NCBI RefSeq assembly: GCF_900188235.1
Contig: NZ_FZNT01000004.1
Span: forward strand, 62,001-126,000
Source of the DNA: Lutibacter agarilyticus
GTDB lineage: Bacteria > Bacteroidota > Bacteroidia > Flavobacteriales > Flavobacteriaceae
Direction of reading: 5' to 3'
DNA: 64,000 nt
Shown piece by piece: positions 8,193-15,727 of this stretch. How positions within the stretch are numbered: the first letter of the stretch is position 1; the number at the start of each line of letters is the position of its first letter. A program made the position numbers and the translations under genes. The notes below the pieces were generated by a model, which was not told the DNA's origin, made no database searches, and saw nothing but the letters and a program-made list of their open reading frames with translations.

Positions 8193-9056
8193 ATGTCAGA
8201 AACTACTAAAGAACGAATTCAAAAACCAAAATGGCTGAGAGTAAAACTGCCTGTTGGTAAAAAATACACTGAGCTTAGAAGTGTTGTTGATAAATATAAA
8301 TTAAACACCATTTGTACCAGTGGAAGTTGCCCAAATATGGGTGAATGCTGGACTGAAGGAACTGCAACCTTTATGATTTTAGGAAATATCTGTACGCGTT
8401 CATGTGGATTTTGCGGTGTTAAAACCGGAAGACCTGAAACTGTAGATTGGGAAGAACCAGAAAAAGTAGCACGTTCTATTAAATTAATGAAAATTAAGCA
8501 CGCCGTAATTACATCGGTTGATAGAGATGACATTAAAGATGGCGGTTCTATTATTTGGGCTGAAACCATTAATGCCATAAGACGAACAAACCCTGAAACG
8601 ACTTTAGAAACTTTAATTCCAGACTTTCAAGGAAACACAACAAATGTTGACCGTATTTTAGCAGTGGCACCTGAAGTAATTTCTCATAATTTAGAAACGG
8701 TGAGACGTTTAACCAGAGAAGTGCGTATACAAGCTAAATACGACCGTAGTTTAGAGGTATTAAAATATATGAAAGACCAAGGTCAACGAAGAACTAAATC
8801 TGGGATTATGCTTGGTTTAGGAGAAACAGAAGACGAAGTTATTGAGACTATGCAGGATTTAGCCAATGCCAAAGTTGATATTTTAACCATTGGTCAATAT
8901 TTACAGCCTAGTAAAAAACACTTGCCTGTAAAAGAATTTATTACACCTGAACAATTTGATAAATACAAAGAAATTGGTTTAAAAATGGGATTCAGACATG
9001 TGGAAAGTAGCGCTTTGGTACGTTCATCATATAAGGCTCAAAAACATTTAGAATAG
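8193..9056 (+). CDS. lipA: lipoyl synthase
   Basis: A 287-residue radical-SAM enzyme that inserts two sulfurs into protein-bound octanoyl groups to make lipoyl cofactors for the 2-oxoacid dehydrogenases and the glycine cleavage system. The auxiliary cluster motif C-x4-C-x5-C is at C41, C46 and C52 (CTSGSCPNMGEC). The SAM cluster motif CxxxCxxC is at C67, C71 and C74 (CTRSCGFC). The conserved RSSYKAQ end carries the serine that ligates the auxiliary cluster. Length is normal for the family and all signature residues are present. It is followed by an intrinsic terminator. Confidence 0.97.
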   Translation: MSETTKERIQKPKWLRVKLPVGKKYTELRSVVDKYKLNTICTSGSCPNMGECWTEGTATFMILGNICTRSCGFCGVKTGRPETVDWEEPEKVARSIKLMKIKHAVITSVDRDDIKDGGSIIWAETINAIRRTNPETTLETLIPDFQGNTTNVDRILAVAPEVISHNLETVRRLTREVRIQAKYDRSLEVLKYMKDQGQRRTKSGIMLGLGETEDEVIETMQDLANAKVDILTIGQYLQPSKKHLPVKEFITPEQFDKYKEIGLKMGFRHVESSALVRSSYKAQKHLE

Positions 9057-9090
9057 TAATTTTTAAAAATATTATTTTTTACTTAATAAA

Positions 9091-9118
9091 AAAGTCCTGC
9101 TTCGGTAGGACTTTTTTT
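9091..9118 (+). terminator. lipA intrinsic terminator
   Basis: AGTCCT (9093-9098) pairs with AGGACT (9107-9112) around a GC-TTCGGT loop and is followed by a run of seven T. It ends lipA transcription before the sRNA-like units. Confidence 0.88.
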
Positions 9119-9141
9119 ATTAAATATTAACTGAATTCTAC

Positions 9142-9160
9142 TTTAACTTTTAATTAACAA
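9142..9160 (+). promoter_or_regulatory. conserved upstream element, unit 1
   Basis: A 19-bp AT-rich block (TTTAACTTTTAATTAACAA) is identical in position and sequence at 9332-9350 upstream of the second unit. It ends about 16 bp before the -24 element. That is close for a classical enhancer site, but its perfect conservation next to diverged sequence (9161-9165 versus 9351-9355) suggests a binding site or an upstream promoter element. Confidence 0.45.
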
Positions 9161-9175
9161 CTGTCTGAATATTAA

Positions 9176-9190
9176 TGGCATAAGAATTGC
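9176..9190 (+). promoter_or_regulatory. sigma-54-type -24/-12 promoter, unit 1
   Basis: TGGCA at 9176-9180 and TTGC at 9187-9190, with exactly 10 bp between GG and GC, match the RpoN consensus TGGCAC-N5-TTGC at the diagnostic positions. The predicted transcription start is about 12 bp downstream, near 9202, just ahead of the conserved stem-loop. Confidence 0.65.
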
Positions 9191-9201
9191 GTTATAACAA
9201 A

Positions 9202-9289
9202 CAAGACAAAGAAGTTGTTAGCTTTGTTTTTCATATAAAAATGTTTGAGTTAGTTGATTAAAAAAAGCGCCCCATAAAGCGCTTTTTTT
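9202..9289 (+). ncRNA. putative small RNA, tandem copy 1
   Basis: A predicted transcript of about 88 nt runs from the expected sigma-54 start to the end of the terminator. The 5' hairpin pairs AAGACAAAG (9203-9211) with CTTTGTTTT (9222-9230), including one G-U, around the loop AAGTTGTTAG. A single-stranded linker follows (it contains ATGTTTGAGTTA), and then a terminator made by A6-GCGC (9261-9270) and GCGC-T7 (9279-9289) around a C-rich loop. No plausible protein is encoded: the only ATG gives six codons. Conservation with copy 2 is strongest in the promoter, the hairpin with its loop, the linker core and the terminator. Its target is unknown. The call rests on sequence architecture; transcription is not shown. 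Confidence 0.6.
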
Positions 9290-9365
9290 ATTTTTATATA
9301 TTTCTGAAAGAATAATTGTTTAAAAAAATATTTTAACTTTTAATTAACAACCCCTTGAATATGAA

Positions 9366-9380
9366 CGGCATAACAATTGC
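9366..9380 (+). promoter_or_regulatory. sigma-54-type -24/-12 promoter, unit 2
   Basis: CGGCA at 9366-9370 and TTGC at 9377-9380 keep the GG-N10-GC spacing; only the first T of TGGCA is changed. The adjoining GTTATAACAA after TTGC is identical in both units. The expected start is near 9392. Confidence 0.6.
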
Positions 9381-9391
9381 GTTATAACAAT

Positions 9392-9476
9392 CAAGACAGA
9401 GAAGTTGTTAGCTTTGTTTTCATTTTAAATAATGTTTGAGTTAATTAAAAAAAGCGCCCCATAAGCGCTTTTTTTT
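9392..9476 (+). ncRNA. putative small RNA, tandem copy 2
   Basis: The second copy, about 85 nt, has the same layout as copy 1. Its hairpin pairs AAGACAGAG (9393-9401) with CTTTGTTTT (9412-9420) around the identical loop AAGTTGTTAG. The linker again contains ATGTTTGAGTTA. The terminator pairs the A-run-GCGC (9447-9457) with GCGC-T8 (9465-9476). The stem differs from copy 1 by one base (A to G at 9399, opposite U), so pairing is kept as a wobble. Linker and terminator-loop lengths differ by one or two bases, as expected for duplicates under structural constraint. Function and targets are unknown. Confidence 0.6.
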
Positions 9477-9492
9477 GTTAATTGATTTTGTT

Positions 9493-10218
9493 TTACTTTA
9501 TAATTTCACCATTTTCTAATAGTAAATTATAAACATATCCTGCTCCAAAATCTTTATCTAAAACAACGGTAGCTTTAAAAGTTACAATGTCTCCTAATTG
9601 CGCCAATTCACTTGTTGTAATAGTTAAGTCTTTTTTACCTTCAAAATTAGTTCCATCAACAATGTGTATCCAATTTTTATCTAAAATATTCTTATTTACT
9701 TTTACTACTTTCCCTCTAACTATAATTTCTTTTTTATTGAAATCGCTCTTATTTTTATAAAGTGCTCCTATTGAAATCCCACCTTCTGGCAGTTCTATTG
9801 AGATAGCTTCCGTTTTTTCTGATAAATTATCACTTTCTGAATGTGGGGTTTTAACTGTTGGTTTTGAAGCTGCTTCTTCCGAAGCACTAATTCCTTCAGA
9901 AAAAATTATAACATCAAAAGTTCTTTCAAGTTCTTTACTTTCAAAATTAACCATTTGCATTCCACTTGCATAATAATAGGTTTCACCCTTTTTTACAGTG
10001 GTACTTGGAATTGCCATCCAATACGTTTCACTACCTTCAGAAACATTGATATAAGTGTATCCTGCAGCATCCATAAATTCGTTAATTACAATCTTATGCA
10101 CTGATGATTTTTCAACTTTAGGGCTATTATCCATCTTTGAATATGTTGCTTTGTCTTTACAACTTATCAATATAAAAACGCTTAAAATAACGAGTACTAG
10201 GTTTAATTTGTTTTTCAT
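9493..10218 (-). CDS. lipoprotein with NrfJ-like domain and OB-fold-like domain
   Basis: A 241-residue protein with a lipoprotein signal peptide: hydrophobic residues 5-18 and a lipobox ending at the Cys of ILISC. The first domain (about 45-110) has the NrfJ-type pattern, with DAAGYTYINVSEG, then YWMAIP, then MQMVNFESKELERTFDVIIF. NrfJ proteins occur with cytochrome c nitrite reductase systems in other bacteria. After a low-complexity linker, the second half (about 150-240) looks like an OB-fold of the YgiW/tRNA-anti kind (IVRGKVVKVN, NWIHIVDGT, AQLGDIVTFKATVVLDKDFGAGYVY). No nrf genes lie nearby, so the role is unassigned. It sits at the outer or inner membrane facing the periplasm. Confidence 0.75.
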   Translation of the reverse strand: MKNKLNLVLVILSVFILISCKDKATYSKMDNSPKVEKSSVHKIVINEFMDAAGYTYINVSEGSETYWMAIPSTTVKKGETYYYASGMQMVNFESKELERTFDVIIFSEGISASEEAASKPTVKTPHSESDNLSEKTEAISIELPEGGISIGALYKNKSDFNKKEIIVRGKVVKVNKNILDKNWIHIVDGTNFEGKKDLTITTSELAQLGDIVTFKATVVLDKDFGAGYVYNLLLENGEIIK

Positions 10219-10280
10219 TTTTTATACTATTAAATTTTTATAAATGTAACCAATATCACTTACAAAACAACTGATATTCA

Positions 10281-10946
10281 TCACCAATTAATTTCGGCTA
10301 AACCATTTTTTTTCAATTGCTTATTTGTTTCACTAAAATGTTTATTCCCAAACCAATAACCTCTATTAGCGCTTAAAGGTGAAGGGTGCCCACTTGTTAA
10401 AACTGTATGTTTTGAACAATCTATTTTTAGTCCTTTCTTTTTTGCATAACCACCCCACAATAAAAACACAACATTCTCTGTGTTTTCTGAAATGCTTGCA
10501 ATAACGGCATCAGTAAATATTTCCCAACCTTTTTTTTGATGCGAACCCGCTTGGTGAGCTCTAACGGTTAAAGTAGCATTTAACAACAACACTCCTTGTT
10601 TTGCCCAACGCTTTAAATTTCCAGTTTTTGGAAAAGGAAGCTGTAAATCGGAATTAATTTCTTTAAAAATATTTATTAATGAAGGAGGATTCGCAATTCC
10701 ATCGTTTACCGAAAAACACAATCCGTTAGCTTGACCTTCTCCGTGATATGGATCTTGTCCAATAATTACAACTTTTACCGCTTCAAAAGGACATAAATTA
10801 AAGGCTTCATAAATTTGTTCTTCTTTTGGGTAGCATATATTTGATTGGTATTCTTGCGCTACAAATTGGGTAAGTTGTTCAAAATAAGGTTTTTCAAATT
10901 CAGATTGTAGGTGTTTTTGCCAGCTATCATCAATTTTAACATTCAT
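10281..10946 (-). CDS. ung: uracil-DNA glycosylase
   Basis: A 221-residue family 1 UDG that removes uracil from DNA as the first step of base-excision repair. The water-activating loop GQDPYHGEGQANGLCFSV has the catalytic Asp at 65 and a conserved His at 68. LLLNATLTV carries the uracil-recognising Asn. The leucine-intercalation loop HPSPLSANRGYWFGNKHF contains the catalytic His. Length and motifs are standard. It is transcribed divergently from the MutS2-like gene across a 57-bp gap, so two DNA-maintenance genes share a promoter region. Confidence 0.97.
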   Translation of the reverse strand: MNVKIDDSWQKHLQSEFEKPYFEQLTQFVAQEYQSNICYPKEEQIYEAFNLCPFEAVKVVIIGQDPYHGEGQANGLCFSVNDGIANPPSLINIFKEINSDLQLPFPKTGNLKRWAKQGVLLLNATLTVRAHQAGSHQKKGWEIFTDAVIASISENTENVVFLLWGGYAKKKGLKIDCSKHTVLTSGHPSPLSANRGYWFGNKHFSETNKQLKKNGLAEINW

Positions 10947-10969
10947 TATATCAGTTCGTCTTAAATTTA

Positions 10970-10977
10970 TACTTTTG
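10970..10977 (+). promoter_or_regulatory. -7 box for mutS2-like gene
   Basis: TACTTTTG fits TAnnTTTG exactly and lies 26 bp before the ATG at 11004, in the short divergent spacer shared with ung. Confidence 0.6.
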
Positions 10978-11003
10978 CCTATGTTTCAAAAGTAGTAATT
11001 TTT

Positions 11004-13208
11004 ATGAGTAACATTTCAGAAAAGACATTAATAGATTTAGAATTTTTTACCATTTTAAAAACGGTAAGTGAATTTTGTATTTCTGATTTAGGTAAAAAAA
11101 CTACGCTAGAAATTAAACCTTTTCAGAATAAAGTAGCAGCACAACTTGAATTGAATCAGGTAAATGAATATCTATCGTCTTATGTAAACGATAACCGTAT
11201 TCCAAATCATTATTTTGATGATATACAAAAAGAAATTTATTTATTAAAAATTGAAAATAGTTATTTAGAACCTGCTGCATTTTTAAAAATATTAAACAAT
11301 ACCAATACTATTTTTGAACTTCTAAAATTCTTCAAAAAATTTAAAGACATTTACCCTACCCTATTTATGTCTTCCGAAGAAATTGAATATCAAAAAATAA
11401 TTGCGGAAAACATCAATAAAATTATAACTTCGTTTGGAGAAGTAAGCGAGAATGCTTCACCACTTTTAAAAAGTATTAGAAAGGAAATAAATGCAATTAG
11501 AGCAAAAATAGGTTCAAGTTTTACACGTGCATTAAGCCAATACAACAGCGCTGGATATTTAGACGACATTAGAGAATCGGTTATAGACAATCAACGTGTG
11601 CTTGCTGTAATGGCAATGCACAGACGAAAAGTGAAAGGTAGCTTGGTTGGAAGCTCCAAAACGGGTAGCATTGTTTATATTGCACCTGAAGCTACGTTGC
11701 AATTTACTAGAGAATTACAAAATCTTGCGTATGAAGAACATCAAGAAATTGTTAGAATTTTAAAAGATTTAACCAATTCTCTTCGTGAATTTGTGCCTAA
11801 TTTAAATCAATTTCAAAATTATTTAATAACACTTGATGTTATTGCTTCAAAAGCAACGTATGCAAATAAAATAAATGCTTGTTTACCAAAAATTACTTCT
11901 GAAAAAAAAGTATTTTTCCGTGATGCATATCACCCCATCTTATTTTTAAAAAACAACGAACAACAACTAAAAACAGTTCCTCAAACCTTAGAATTAAACT
12001 CTAAGCAGCAAATAATTGTAATTTCGGGGCCCAATGCAGGTGGAAAAAGTATTACCCTAAAAACCGTTGGTTTATTACAGGTTATGTTACAAAGTGGTTT
12101 TTTAATACCCGTACACGAACGTTCAGAAACTTACTTTTTTGAAAAAATACTGACAGATATTGGAGATAATCAATCTATTGAAAATCAACTAAGTACTTAC
12201 AGTTATCGTTTAAAAAATATGCGTAATTTTTTACGAAGCTGTAATGATAGTACACTGTTTTTAATTGATGAATTTGGAACAGGAAGTGACCCTGAATTGG
12301 GTGGTGCTTTGGCTGAAATATTTTTAGAAGAGTTTTATTACAAAAAAGCTTTTGGTATTATTACAACACATTATGCCAATTTAAAAGTATTGGCAAGTGA
12401 ATTAGAAAATGTTGCCAATGCCAATATGCATTTTGATGAAAAAACACTAGAGCCTTTATTCAAACTATTTATCGGTCAGGCTGGTAGTTCGTTTACTTTT
12501 GAAGTAGCACAAAAAAACGGCATCCCTTTTAGTTTAATTAACAAAGCTAAAAAACGTGTTGAAGGCGAAAAAGTTAGATTAGATAAAACCATTTCTAAAC
12601 TTCAAAAAGAACGAAACAAGTTACAACATACTTCTGAAACTTTAGAAAAAGAAAAATCAAAAGCTGTTGAACAAACGGACAATTTGACTGAAAAACAACA
12701 AAAAATTCAGGAAAAATTAGAAGGCTTTCAAGAATTGTATGACCGTAATCAGAAAATGCTGTATTATGGAAGAAAATTTAATGAATTAGTTAACAAATAT
12801 TTTCAAACGAACAATAAAAAAGCGTTTACTGCCGATCTTAATAAATGGGTTGCTATTGAAAAAACAAAACATTTAAAAAAGAATCCGCCAAAACCTAAAA
12901 CCAAAGCTCAAAAAAAACAAGTAAAGGTTGAAAATAAAAAAGTGGAAGAAAAACTAAAAGTTATTGAAAAAGAAGTTGTTGTAGCAGTTGAAAAGGTAAG
13001 AGTTGTTAAAGAAATTGAAGCAAAAAAAGTAGCCAAGCAAAAAGCTGACTACGTTTTTAAAGTTGGTGATCGCGTTAAAATTATGGATAGTAATTCAACA
13101 GGAATTATTGAAAAAATTGAAAAGAAAAACGCCTTTATTAATTATGGTTTCTTTACTACTAAAACTACCTTAAATAAATTAGAACTGGTACAGGCAGCAA
13201 AAAAATAA
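11004..13208 (+). CDS. MutS2-family ATPase without Smr nuclease domain
   Basis: A 734-residue protein of the MutS2 branch. It has an N-terminal clamp/lever region, then the MutS ATPase with P-loop GPNAGGKS (about 342-349), Walker B FLIDEFGTGSDPELGG and the TTHYANLK switch. A long charged coiled coil follows (about 515-620), then a Lys/Glu-rich linker and a KOW-like beta segment (VGDRVKIMDSNSTGIIEKI) at the end. The C-terminal Smr endonuclease domain typical of MutS2 (LDLRG / HGKGxG motifs) is absent. Bacterial MutS2 acts in suppressing recombination and in resolving stalled, collided ribosomes. Without Smr, this version should bind or remodel substrates but not cleave through that domain. Confidence 0.88.
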   Translation: MSNISEKTLIDLEFFTILKTVSEFCISDLGKKTTLEIKPFQNKVAAQLELNQVNEYLSSYVNDNRIPNHYFDDIQKEIYLLKIENSYLEPAAFLKILNNTNTIFELLKFFKKFKDIYPTLFMSSEEIEYQKIIAENINKIITSFGEVSENASPLLKSIRKEINAIRAKIGSSFTRALSQYNSAGYLDDIRESVIDNQRVLAVMAMHRRKVKGSLVGSSKTGSIVYIAPEATLQFTRELQNLAYEEHQEIVRILKDLTNSLREFVPNLNQFQNYLITLDVIASKATYANKINACLPKITSEKKVFFRDAYHPILFLKNNEQQLKTVPQTLELNSKQQIIVISGPNAGGKSITLKTVGLLQVMLQSGFLIPVHERSETYFFEKILTDIGDNQSIENQLSTYSYRLKNMRNFLRSCNDSTLFLIDEFGTGSDPELGGALAEIFLEEFYYKKAFGIITTHYANLKVLASELENVANANMHFDEKTLEPLFKLFIGQAGSSFTFEVAQKNGIPFSLINKAKKRVEGEKVRLDKTISKLQKERNKLQHTSETLEKEKSKAVEQTDNLTEKQQKIQEKLEGFQELYDRNQKMLYYGRKFNELVNKYFQTNNKKAFTADLNKWVAIEKTKHLKKNPPKPKTKAQKKQVKVENKKVEEKLKVIEKEVVVAVEKVRVVKEIEAKKVAKQKADYVFKVGDRVKIMDSNSTGIIEKIEKKNAFINYGFFTTKTTLNKLELVQAAKK

Positions 13209-13212
13209 ATAA

Positions 13213-13443
13213 TTAATCTTTCTGATAGCGTTCCATTTCACGATCATAAAATTCGCTTGCTTGCTCTATAAGCACCGCTACTTGCGTTTCTAATTCAGTT
13301 TGATCTTCACCCTGAAAGTCTTCCCACCATTCAATTTCATCATCAACTAAATTGATTAAAAATCTTGGGAATTCAGTATGAATTACAAAAATATCGTCTG
13401 GACAATCAGTGTTGTCTCCTAATAAAAATTTAGGTAGTTCCAT
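13213..13443 (-). CDS. conserved acidic small protein of unknown function
   Basis: A 76-residue, strongly acidic protein without signal peptide or membrane segment. Notable features are the early CPDD pair, the acidic-aromatic patch DDEIEWWEDFQGED (about 33-46) and a C-terminal helix. I do not recognise a named domain. Its ATG overlaps the end of the MATE transporter gene by 14 nt in another frame, so the two are translated from one message. It ends only a few bases from the convergent MutS2-like gene. Confidence 0.75.
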   Translation of the reverse strand: MELPKFLLGDNTDCPDDIFVIHTEFPRFLINLVDDEIEWWEDFQGEDQTELETQVAVLIEQASEFYDREMERYQKD

Positions 13444-14788
13444 TTTTCTGTTGTATTAATTTATTTGTTAAGTAATTAAATCTAAGTAATAATAAAATTG
13501 CTGAAGATGTTAAGGCTGTTAAAAGTCCAATCCAAATTCCTAATGGTCCCATTTCTAAAATTGTGCCTAAATAATAACACACCGGGAAACCAATTATCCA
13601 ATATGCAATAAACGTTAATATCGAAGGAATATTCACATCTTGTAATCCGCGTAATGCTCCAAGCACCACCGCTTGTATTCCATCGGATAATTGAAAAAAT
13701 CCAGCAACAACTAATAAGCTTGAAGCAATTCCAATCACTTCTAAATTATCGGTAAACATCCAGGGTAAAATATCTTTTAAAAGCATAAAACCTATGGAGA
13801 AACAAAACATGATTATAAATACCAATAAAAAATTAGAAAAAGCAATTCTTCTTAATTCCACATAATTTTTCAATCCTTTTTGATTTCCAACTCTTACCGT
13901 AGCAGCCACACCTACTCCCACCGCAATCATAAAAGTGGTTGTAGCTAACTTTAAAGCTATTTGATTGGAAGCTTGCGCATAGGCTCCAAAAGTCCCAGCT
14001 AATAAAACTGAAGCTGTAAATAAACCAACTTCAAATAACATTTGTAAAGCTGTAGGAAAACCTAGTTTTATAATTCTTTTTAGTATTTCTTTTTTAATTT
14101 CAGCAAAATGAATACGTTTTAAATACACCGTAAATATCAGTTTGTTACTTAAAACAATATACATAAAGAAAACCATTGCAATTCTTGAAATTAGTGTACC
14201 AATTGCCGCACCTACAATTTCCAATCTTGGAAAAATCCACATTCCATATATCAAGGCAAAATTCAACAATACATTAATTATATTTGCTACAATAGTGGCA
14301 TGCATCGCATATTTTGTTTGAGATAAACCATCTGTAAATTGTTTAAACCCTTGAAATATCATTAAAGGAAGCATAGAAAATGCAACAATTTCGTAATAAG
14401 GAATTGCCAAAACCACCACTTCTTCTGGCTGGTCTAAATGATACAGAATTGGTTTTATCAGTACCAACATTGCAAACATTGCAACTCCCATAATAGTAGT
14501 TAGCACTAAACCATGTTGAAAAATTAGACGTCCTTTCTTTTCATCTCCCTCACTATCAGATTCTGCAATTAAAGGTGTAATTGCAAAAGAAAACCCCATT
14601 CCTATTGAAATGGCTATAAAAAAAACACTATTTCCTAATGACGTTGCAGCTAATTCAACAGGACCTAGCCTACCAACCATAATATCATCAATTAAACCAA
14701 CCAATAAATGACCTAATGAACCAATCATTACTGGTGTAGCTATTTTTAAGTTCTTTTTAAACTCTGATGTGTACCTTTTTAAATCCAA
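13430..14788 (-). CDS. MATE family efflux transporter (NorM-like)
   Basis: About 453 residues with twelve hydrophobic helices in two homologous halves, beginning KIATPVMIGSLGHLLVGLIDDIMVGRLG, a standard MATE TM1. MATE proteins export cationic drugs or organic compounds in exchange for Na+ or H+; the substrate here is unknown. No ATG lies near the N-terminus. The frame opens with a TTG at 14818, but a near-consensus -7 box (TATCTTCG) overlaps that point on the minus strand, so I favour the TTG at 14788 (reading DLKRYTSEFKKN). The start is uncertain by about ten codons. The gene is followed with a 14-nt overlap by the small acidic protein. Confidence 0.85.
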   Translation of the reverse strand: MDLKRYTSEFKKNLKIATPVMIGSLGHLLVGLIDDIMVGRLGPVELAATSLGNSVFFIAISIGMGFSFAITPLIAESDSEGDEKKGRLIFQHGLVLTTIMGVAMFAMLVLIKPILYHLDQPEEVVVLAIPYYEIVAFSMLPLMIFQGFKQFTDGLSQTKYAMHATIVANIINVLLNFALIYGMWIFPRLEIVGAAIGTLISRIAMVFFMYIVLSNKLIFTVYLKRIHFAEIKKEILKRIIKLGFPTALQMLFEVGLFTASVLLAGTFGAYAQASNQIALKLATTTFMIAVGVGVAATVRVGNQKGLKNYVELRRIAFSNFLLVFIIMFCFSIGFMLLKDILPWMFTDNLEVIGIASSLLVVAGFFQLSDGIQAVVLGALRGLQDVNIPSILTFIAYWIIGFPVCYYLGTILEMGPLGIWIGLLTALTSSAILLLLRFNYLTNKLIQQKNGTT

Positions 14789-14855
14789 TTTAACCTTAAT
14801 TAGGCTGCGAAGATACAAGTTTTAAAAAGCATTCTTAATAATGTTATACAAAAAA

Positions 14856-14892
14856 GAGACAAACTAAAAAGTTCATCTTTTTAGTTTGTCTC
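14856..14892 (-). terminator. terminator after the FAH-family gene
   Basis: A 16-bp perfect stem: GAGACAAACTAAAAAG (14856-14871) pairs with 14877-14892 around a 5-nt loop, with A and T runs outside. It lies 24 nt beyond the FAH-family stop and upstream of the MATE gene. Confidence 0.85.
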
Positions 14893-14916
14893 TTAAAAAA
14901 TCGATTAAATATCTAT

Positions 14917-15531
14917 TTAAACCATTTTAAAATCTAGCAATATTTCACCTTCAATTGAGGCTTGTAAACGATCTTCTTTAAAAATCTTACCAGTTCCGTG
15001 CGCTGGTGTTCCAGTAAAAATTAAATCCCCAGGCTCTAAGGTCATAAAACCAGACACGTAACTAATAATTTCAGCAAAATTGTAAATCATTAAGCTTGTG
15101 TTTCCTGTTTGCAATTGTTCTCCATTAATTTTTAAATCGAAGTTGATATTATTCAAATCTGAAAAATTTGAAATTGGTTTGAACGAAGAAATTGGTGCCG
15201 CACCATCAAATCCTTTCGCTAAATCCCAAGGCCCTTTTACATCTCGGTAGGCAGTTAATACATCTTTCGCCGTATAATCAATACCTATTCCTAATTCAGA
15301 AATATAAGAAACAGCATCTGCTTCAGAAATATTTTTTCCTTTTTCACCAATTTTTATAACCAATTCAGCTTCGTAAATCAATTCATTTGTAAATGAAGGA
15401 AATTCAACATCTTTATTATCTGTAACCAAAGAAGATTCAGGTTTTGAAAAAATAATTTGTTGACCATTTTTATTTGAAGCTACTTCTTCAATATTGTTTA
15501 CGTAATTTTTGCCTATAGCAAGTATTTTCAT
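14917..15531 (-). CDS. fumarylacetoacetate hydrolase family protein
   Basis: A 204-residue single-domain FAH-fold enzyme. The metal-binding acidic triad is visible as E54 and E56 in LIYEAELVIKIG and D85 in GIGIDYTAKD. The GPWDLAKGFDGAAPIS segment and the LEPGDLIFTGTPAHGTG motif near the C-terminus are hallmarks of the YcgM-like group. Members act as acylpyruvases, oxaloacetate decarboxylases or oxaloacetate tautomerases on small 2-oxo acids, and the substrate cannot be read from sequence. It is monocistronic, with its own terminator, and is divergent from the peroxiredoxin gene. Confidence 0.88.
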   Translation of the reverse strand: MKILAIGKNYVNNIEEVASNKNGQQIIFSKPESSLVTDNKDVEFPSFTNELIYEAELVIKIGEKGKNISEADAVSYISELGIGIDYTAKDVLTAYRDVKGPWDLAKGFDGAAPISSFKPISNFSDLNNINFDLKINGEQLQTGNTSLMIYNFAEIISYVSGFMTLEPGDLIFTGTPAHGTGKIFKEDRLQASIEGEILLDFKMV

Positions 15532-15679
15532 TGTTTCTATGTTAATTATTAAAGTTTCAAAAATACATTATTTTGTAAATAAAATTGATTTTTAATGTGT
15601 TATTACTTCTATATAAATAAAATCTATTTCGGAATAAACTATTAAAATAAACAACATTTTAAATACCTATTTAAATACG

Positions 15680-15687
15680 TATATTTG
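15680..15687 (+). promoter_or_regulatory. -7 box for the peroxiredoxin gene
   Basis: TATATTTG, an exact consensus match, lies 40 bp before the ATG at 15728. Confidence 0.6.
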
Positions 15688-15727
15688 TAAAACAAAAATA
15701 AAATATTCACTTTAAAAAATTATAAAA

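Larger units (their letters stand above)
9057..9492 (+). other. 436-bp intergenic region with tandem sRNA-like units
   Basis: No protein gene is supported between lipA and the NrfJ-like lipoprotein. The region holds the lipA terminator (9091-9118) and two homologous units 190 bp apart (9142-9289 and 9332-9477), each with a sigma-54-like promoter, a stem-loop and a terminator. These are listed separately. Confidence 0.8.

Noticed and set aside
9241..9261. Mini-ORF inside sRNA-like copy 1 (ATGTTTGAGTTAGTTGATTAA)
   Set aside because: It would encode six residues, and copy 2 continues in frame through the terminator instead, so the conserved bases are better explained as RNA sequence than as a peptide.
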